From assembly GCF_002699855.1 (NCBI RefSeq), contig NZ_LKBW01000277.1, forward strand, positions 1-64,000: a stretch of DNA of 64,000 bases, given 5' to 3'. Made by a program: the position numbers and the translations under genes. This DNA is from Pseudomonas amygdali (GTDB taxonomy: Bacteria > Pseudomonadota > Gammaproteobacteria > Pseudomonadales > Pseudomonadaceae). Shown one piece after another: positions 61,842 to 64,000 of the stretch; positions within the stretch are counted from its first letter, which is position 1, and every line of letters begins with the position of its first letter. Under the pieces are notes generated by a model that saw only the letters and a program-made list of their open reading frames with translations, was not told the DNA's origin and did no database searches.

Positions 61842-62768
61842 TCAGTTGGCCGATGCATCGAGGAATCGCGCAAACGTGGACGCATCGGGGTAAGAAGATT
61901 GCGTGCCGAGGCCGGTGACCGAGCAGGCGGAGTAGGCCACCGCCTGCTGCATGGCCTGGCGAATATTGCCGTCCTGGCTCCAGTGTCGGGCGAAGCAGCC
62001 AATAAAGGCGTCACCGGCACCGGTGGTGTCACGCGCCTGAACCTTGACCCCTGGCACCTGCCACTCGCCTTCGGCGCCGACGTACAGCGCCCCTTGTTCG
62101 CCCAGGGTGACGATGACGTGGCGTACGCCCAGCGCGACCAATTGGCGCGCAGCCTGAGCCGCTTCCTCGGCGCACGTGACCGGCTGGCTGCTGATCAGCG
62201 CCAGTTCGCTCTCGTTGGGGATCAGGAAATCCAGCCGCGCCAAGTGCTCGCGGCTCAGGCCGGCCAAGGCCGGGGCGGGGTTGAGCAGCACCGGGATGGC
62301 ATGCCGGTGAGCGAAGGCGATGGCGTGGTAGACGGTCGCCAGCTCGACTTCCAGTTGCAGCACAATCAAAGCGCAATCGCGCAGTTGCGCCTCGGCACGG
62401 TCGATATCGGCCGGGCTCAGGTGGGCATTGGCACCTTTGACGATGAGGATGCTGTTGTGGGAGTTCTCCTGGACGAAGATCGGCGCAACGCCGCTCGACA
62501 CGCCCGGCACCCGTTCGACGAAGCGTGTATCAATGCCCAGCCGTTGAAAATTGGCCAGGGTGGTATCGGCAAAAGCATCGTCGCCGACCTTGCTGAGCAT
62601 CAATACGTCGGCACCCAGCAGCGCCGCGGCCGCGGCCTGATTGGCGCCCTTGCCGCCGCAGCCCATGGCAAAACGCGGTGCTTCGAGCGTTTCGCCCTGG
62701 GCGGGCATGCGTTCGATGTAAGTGATCAGGTCGACCATGTTGCTGCCGATGACTGCAATCTTGCTCAT
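61842..62768 (-). CDS. deoK: PfkB-family sugar kinase, probable deoxyribokinase
   Basis: A 308-residue ribokinase-family kinase. The N-terminal GSNMVDLITYIERMPAQGET and FAMGCGGKGANQAAAAALLG bind sugar. The C-terminal ARDTTGAGDAFIGCFARHW carries the catalytic Asp and the anion hole (D-T-x-G-A-G-D). Ribokinase and deoxyribokinase are hard to tell apart by eye; deoC and the mutarotase in the same locus favour deoxyribose. It is the first gene of the minus-strand operon, 29 bp before the transporter. Confidence 0.87.
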   Translation of the reverse strand: MSKIAVIGSNMVDLITYIERMPAQGETLEAPRFAMGCGGKGANQAAAAALLGADVLMLSKVGDDAFADTTLANFQRLGIDTRFVERVPGVSSGVAPIFVQENSHNSILIVKGANAHLSPADIDRAEAQLRDCALIVLQLEVELATVYHAIAFAHRHAIPVLLNPAPALAGLSREHLARLDFLIPNESELALISSQPVTCAEEAAQAARQLVALGVRHVIVTLGEQGALYVGAEGEWQVPGVKVQARDTTGAGDAFIGCFARHWSQDGNIRQAMQQAVAYSACSVTGLGTQSSYPDASTFARFLDASAN

Positions 62769-62820
62769 TGTTATTTTGACCTCAACAGCGCCGACGGAAG
62801 CTTCGGCGGCTTTTATTTTT

Positions 62821-62834
62821 GTTATTTAAATAAC
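62821..62834. promoter_or_regulatory. perfect palindrome upstream of the kinase gene
   Basis: GTTATTTAAATAAC is a 14-bp perfect palindrome about 53 bp before the kinase start, in an AT-rich stretch that must hold the operon promoter. It differs in sequence from the sites near deoC. Confidence 0.45.
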
Positions 62835-62885
62835 ATTTTCTGTGAGGATTCAATCTTTATTTTTTGATCTGAGCGTGCGCTATCA

Positions 62886-62904
62886 AAACGCCTGCAGGGC
62901 GTTT
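62886..62904. terminator. short hairpin of unknown use
   Basis: AAACGCC-TGCAG-GGCGTTT is a 7-bp perfect stem in the gap between the kinase promoter and the tRNA-like site. Confidence 0.45.
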
Positions 62905-62988
62905 CGGTGGCCGTTCCGGATCGGAGAAAGGGGGGGGCGTGTGAGGCCTGCTGCTAAGCAATCGATCCCACGACCATTTTTTCAGGGC

Positions 62989-63089
62989 CAGAAACCACAA
63001 GCCCCCTGAATTCTTCAACGAGTTCAGGGGTTTTGTGTGTTTCAAGTATGGCGGTGAAGCAGGGATTCGAACCTGTCCGATATAGGACT
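62989..63089 (-). repeat. tRNA-Ser-like 3' end with downstream hairpin, probable attachment site
   Basis: On the minus strand 63075-63049 reads CAGGTTCGAA-TCCCTGC-TTCACCGCCA: T-loop, T-stem half, acceptor half and CCA as in serine tRNAs. The 5' part of the tRNA is absent; the upstream T-stem no longer pairs. A CCCCTGAA/TTCAGGGG hairpin follows on the 3' side, as after real tRNA genes. This is what an island leaves when it integrates into a tRNA 3' end. A degenerate copy lies at 55517-55606. Confidence 0.65.
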
Positions 63090-63863
63090 CGGAAGGAAAA
63101 GGGTGTCTAAATTAGTGCAATCTTGGACGTTTTAGTCGGTTGCACCTGACCGCTTTTTAAGTCGTCAACAATTTCTCGGACACATCTGACCGACAGCTTT
63201 TGGTCGACTCTTTAACATGTCGTTTTTCTTCGCAATCGTCAGTAGGCTGGCCAGGAAACTTTGGCGGTGCGCGTCACGTTTTCATATCACTGCTTTTCGC
63301 GCAAATACAGCGCGGAGAAACATCCTGCCGGCGAACCGATTATTGATCCGACCAGCCAGCGACCACGCACGTTCTGTCCGATCCGTTATCGGCTGCCCAA
63401 GCAGCTGCCAGCATTGATCCTTGGTCTGATTCACCGAAGTGCAAAGTGAGCCAGACCAAGGGGCTACGAAATTGGGCATACACCCTGCAAATAAACGATC
63501 CATCGGGGCCGTAGTACGTCATCTTCGAAATCCGCAAAGCTTTGCAGCCAAGACGGCAGAAACAGGATCTGACAATCAGAAAAGCTTGAGGACGCGTGTG
63601 CTGCCTGACGTTGTGGCATGAGGCTATTAGCCCATTTGTGCTATTGATCGTATTAGGTTTCAGTACTCAAATGTGCCATAGAGAAGCGCATCTCTAAATC
63701 AAAAATCATGCAGCTGACTTAGGGTCGCTGTTTGCCTGGTCACGGTTTAGGGCCGCGGCAGTGTACCTTGAGTGCCGATAATAAAGCGTTAAAGCGGTAG
63801 GGTATTGTGACGTTGATGCGGTCTTTACAGGCTCGCATTACCTGCTAAAACTATGGAGCATTT
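63090..63863. other. 774 bp without a trusted gene
   Basis: Short open frames on both strands overlap one another and lack ribosome sites or recognisable motifs. The composition is lower in GC than core genes. An imperfect palindrome (AGAGAAGCGCATCTCT) lies near 63680. The part next to 63864 should hold the promoter of the terminal gene. Confidence 0.5.
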
Positions 63864-64000
63864 ATGAAAGACAATATGAAGAAAGTGCGTTCGCGAAATA
63901 TTGGAATCGCCTTGGCGCTCGCATTGGGCGTTGCATTCAGCGGCACTGCAAGTGCGTTTACATTTGAACACGGGTGGAGTTGCCAGAATAAATGGTATCA
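63864..64000 (+). CDS. secreted protein, truncated by the window edge
   Basis: Only 45 codons are present. The start is MKDNMKKVRSRNIGIALALA, then a hydrophobic stretch ending GTASAFTF, a clean Sec signal peptide with an Ala-x-Ala cleavage site. The mature start is FTFEHGWSCQNKWY. TATGGAGCATTT gives a good ribosome site. Family not recognised from this piece. Confidence 0.75.
   Translation, partial: MKDNMKKVRSRNIGIALALALGVAFSGTASAFTFEHGWSCQNKWY

Noticed and set aside
61839..62867. 342-codon plus-strand frame opposite the kinase gene
   Set aside because: The minus strand carries all PfkB motifs; this is its shadow.
63217..63621. Several overlapping short frames on both strands
   Set aside because: They overlap each other, lack ribosome sites and show no motif.
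1..64000. CRISPR array or complete tRNA/rRNA gene
   Set aside because: No regularly spaced repeats were seen, and the only tRNA-like sequence is the 3' fragment near 63049.

Overview
The window looks like chromosome from a Pseudomonas syringae-group bacterium. The GC content is high, so long shadow ORFs lie opposite most genes. The order folE - smr - isochorismatase-like hydrolase - prmB - conserved hypothetical - alpha/beta hydrolase - aroC - MFS - mtnB - mtnD - mtnC matches the Pseudomonas core order known from P. aeruginosa PA1674-PA1685. Several small families typical of Pseudomonas are present (DUF3509, DUF1652, DUF2897, PA1571-like, DUF6388-like). A good match to an HrpL-type promoter and a cluster of GACGC/GCGTC extragenic palindromes point to P. 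syringae. The assignment rests on recalled family and synteny knowledge, not on a database search.

Layout. 1-366: repeat-rich intergenic DNA. 391-4718: zinc metallopeptidase, GNAT, 4.5S RNA (ffs), a gene split by an in-frame TAG behind a candidate hrp box, and an MscS channel. 4736-7303: Tat-exported acid phosphatase and a periplasmic binding protein (minus strand). 7404-11846: dnaX with a candidate -1 frameshift site, ybaB (no recR follows), tusA, pdxB and a small PA1571-like gene. 12127-19735: MsbA-like ABC exporter, ppnP, exonuclease, binding protein, ethanolamine permease, pyrF, quinone/enone reductase. 19967-25419: LD-carboxypeptidase, BenE transporter, MarR regulator with twin operators, aminotransferase, GST, LprI-like protein, glutaredoxin-like protein. 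25495-35662: the folE-to-mtnC core block, including chorismate synthase and three methionine-salvage enzymes. 35919-44226: LuxR solo, DUF3509, ankyrin protein, ZIP transporter, speE-like gene, LTA-synthase-like membrane phosphotransferase, RraB. 44689-47897: three-gene ATP-grasp / alpha-E / transglutaminase operon. 47957-55400: small core and accessory genes (degenerate rhodanese, glutamine amidotransferase, CorA, crotonase, cytochrome c, STN protein, cupin, DUF1652).

55401-63863 is accessory DNA. It begins and ends with related copies of a tRNA-Ser-like 3' end. It carries gene debris, a DUF4279 gene and a deoxyribose cassette: deoC, a DeoR-family regulator, a sugar mutarotase, an FHS-family sugar/H+ symporter and a ribokinase-family kinase. 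The parts fit uptake, mutarotation and phosphorylation of 2-deoxyribose, then aldol cleavage to acetaldehyde and glyceraldehyde 3-phosphate. This resembles the deoQKPX loci of some enterobacteria plus a local deoC. The window ends inside a secreted-protein gene.

The most interesting observations are the hrp-box gene with a premature TAG, the dnaX slippery heptamer followed at once by a -1-frame stop, the tRNA-end-bounded deoxyribose cassette, a strong minus-strand terminator with no gene upstream of it, and the twin MarR operators.
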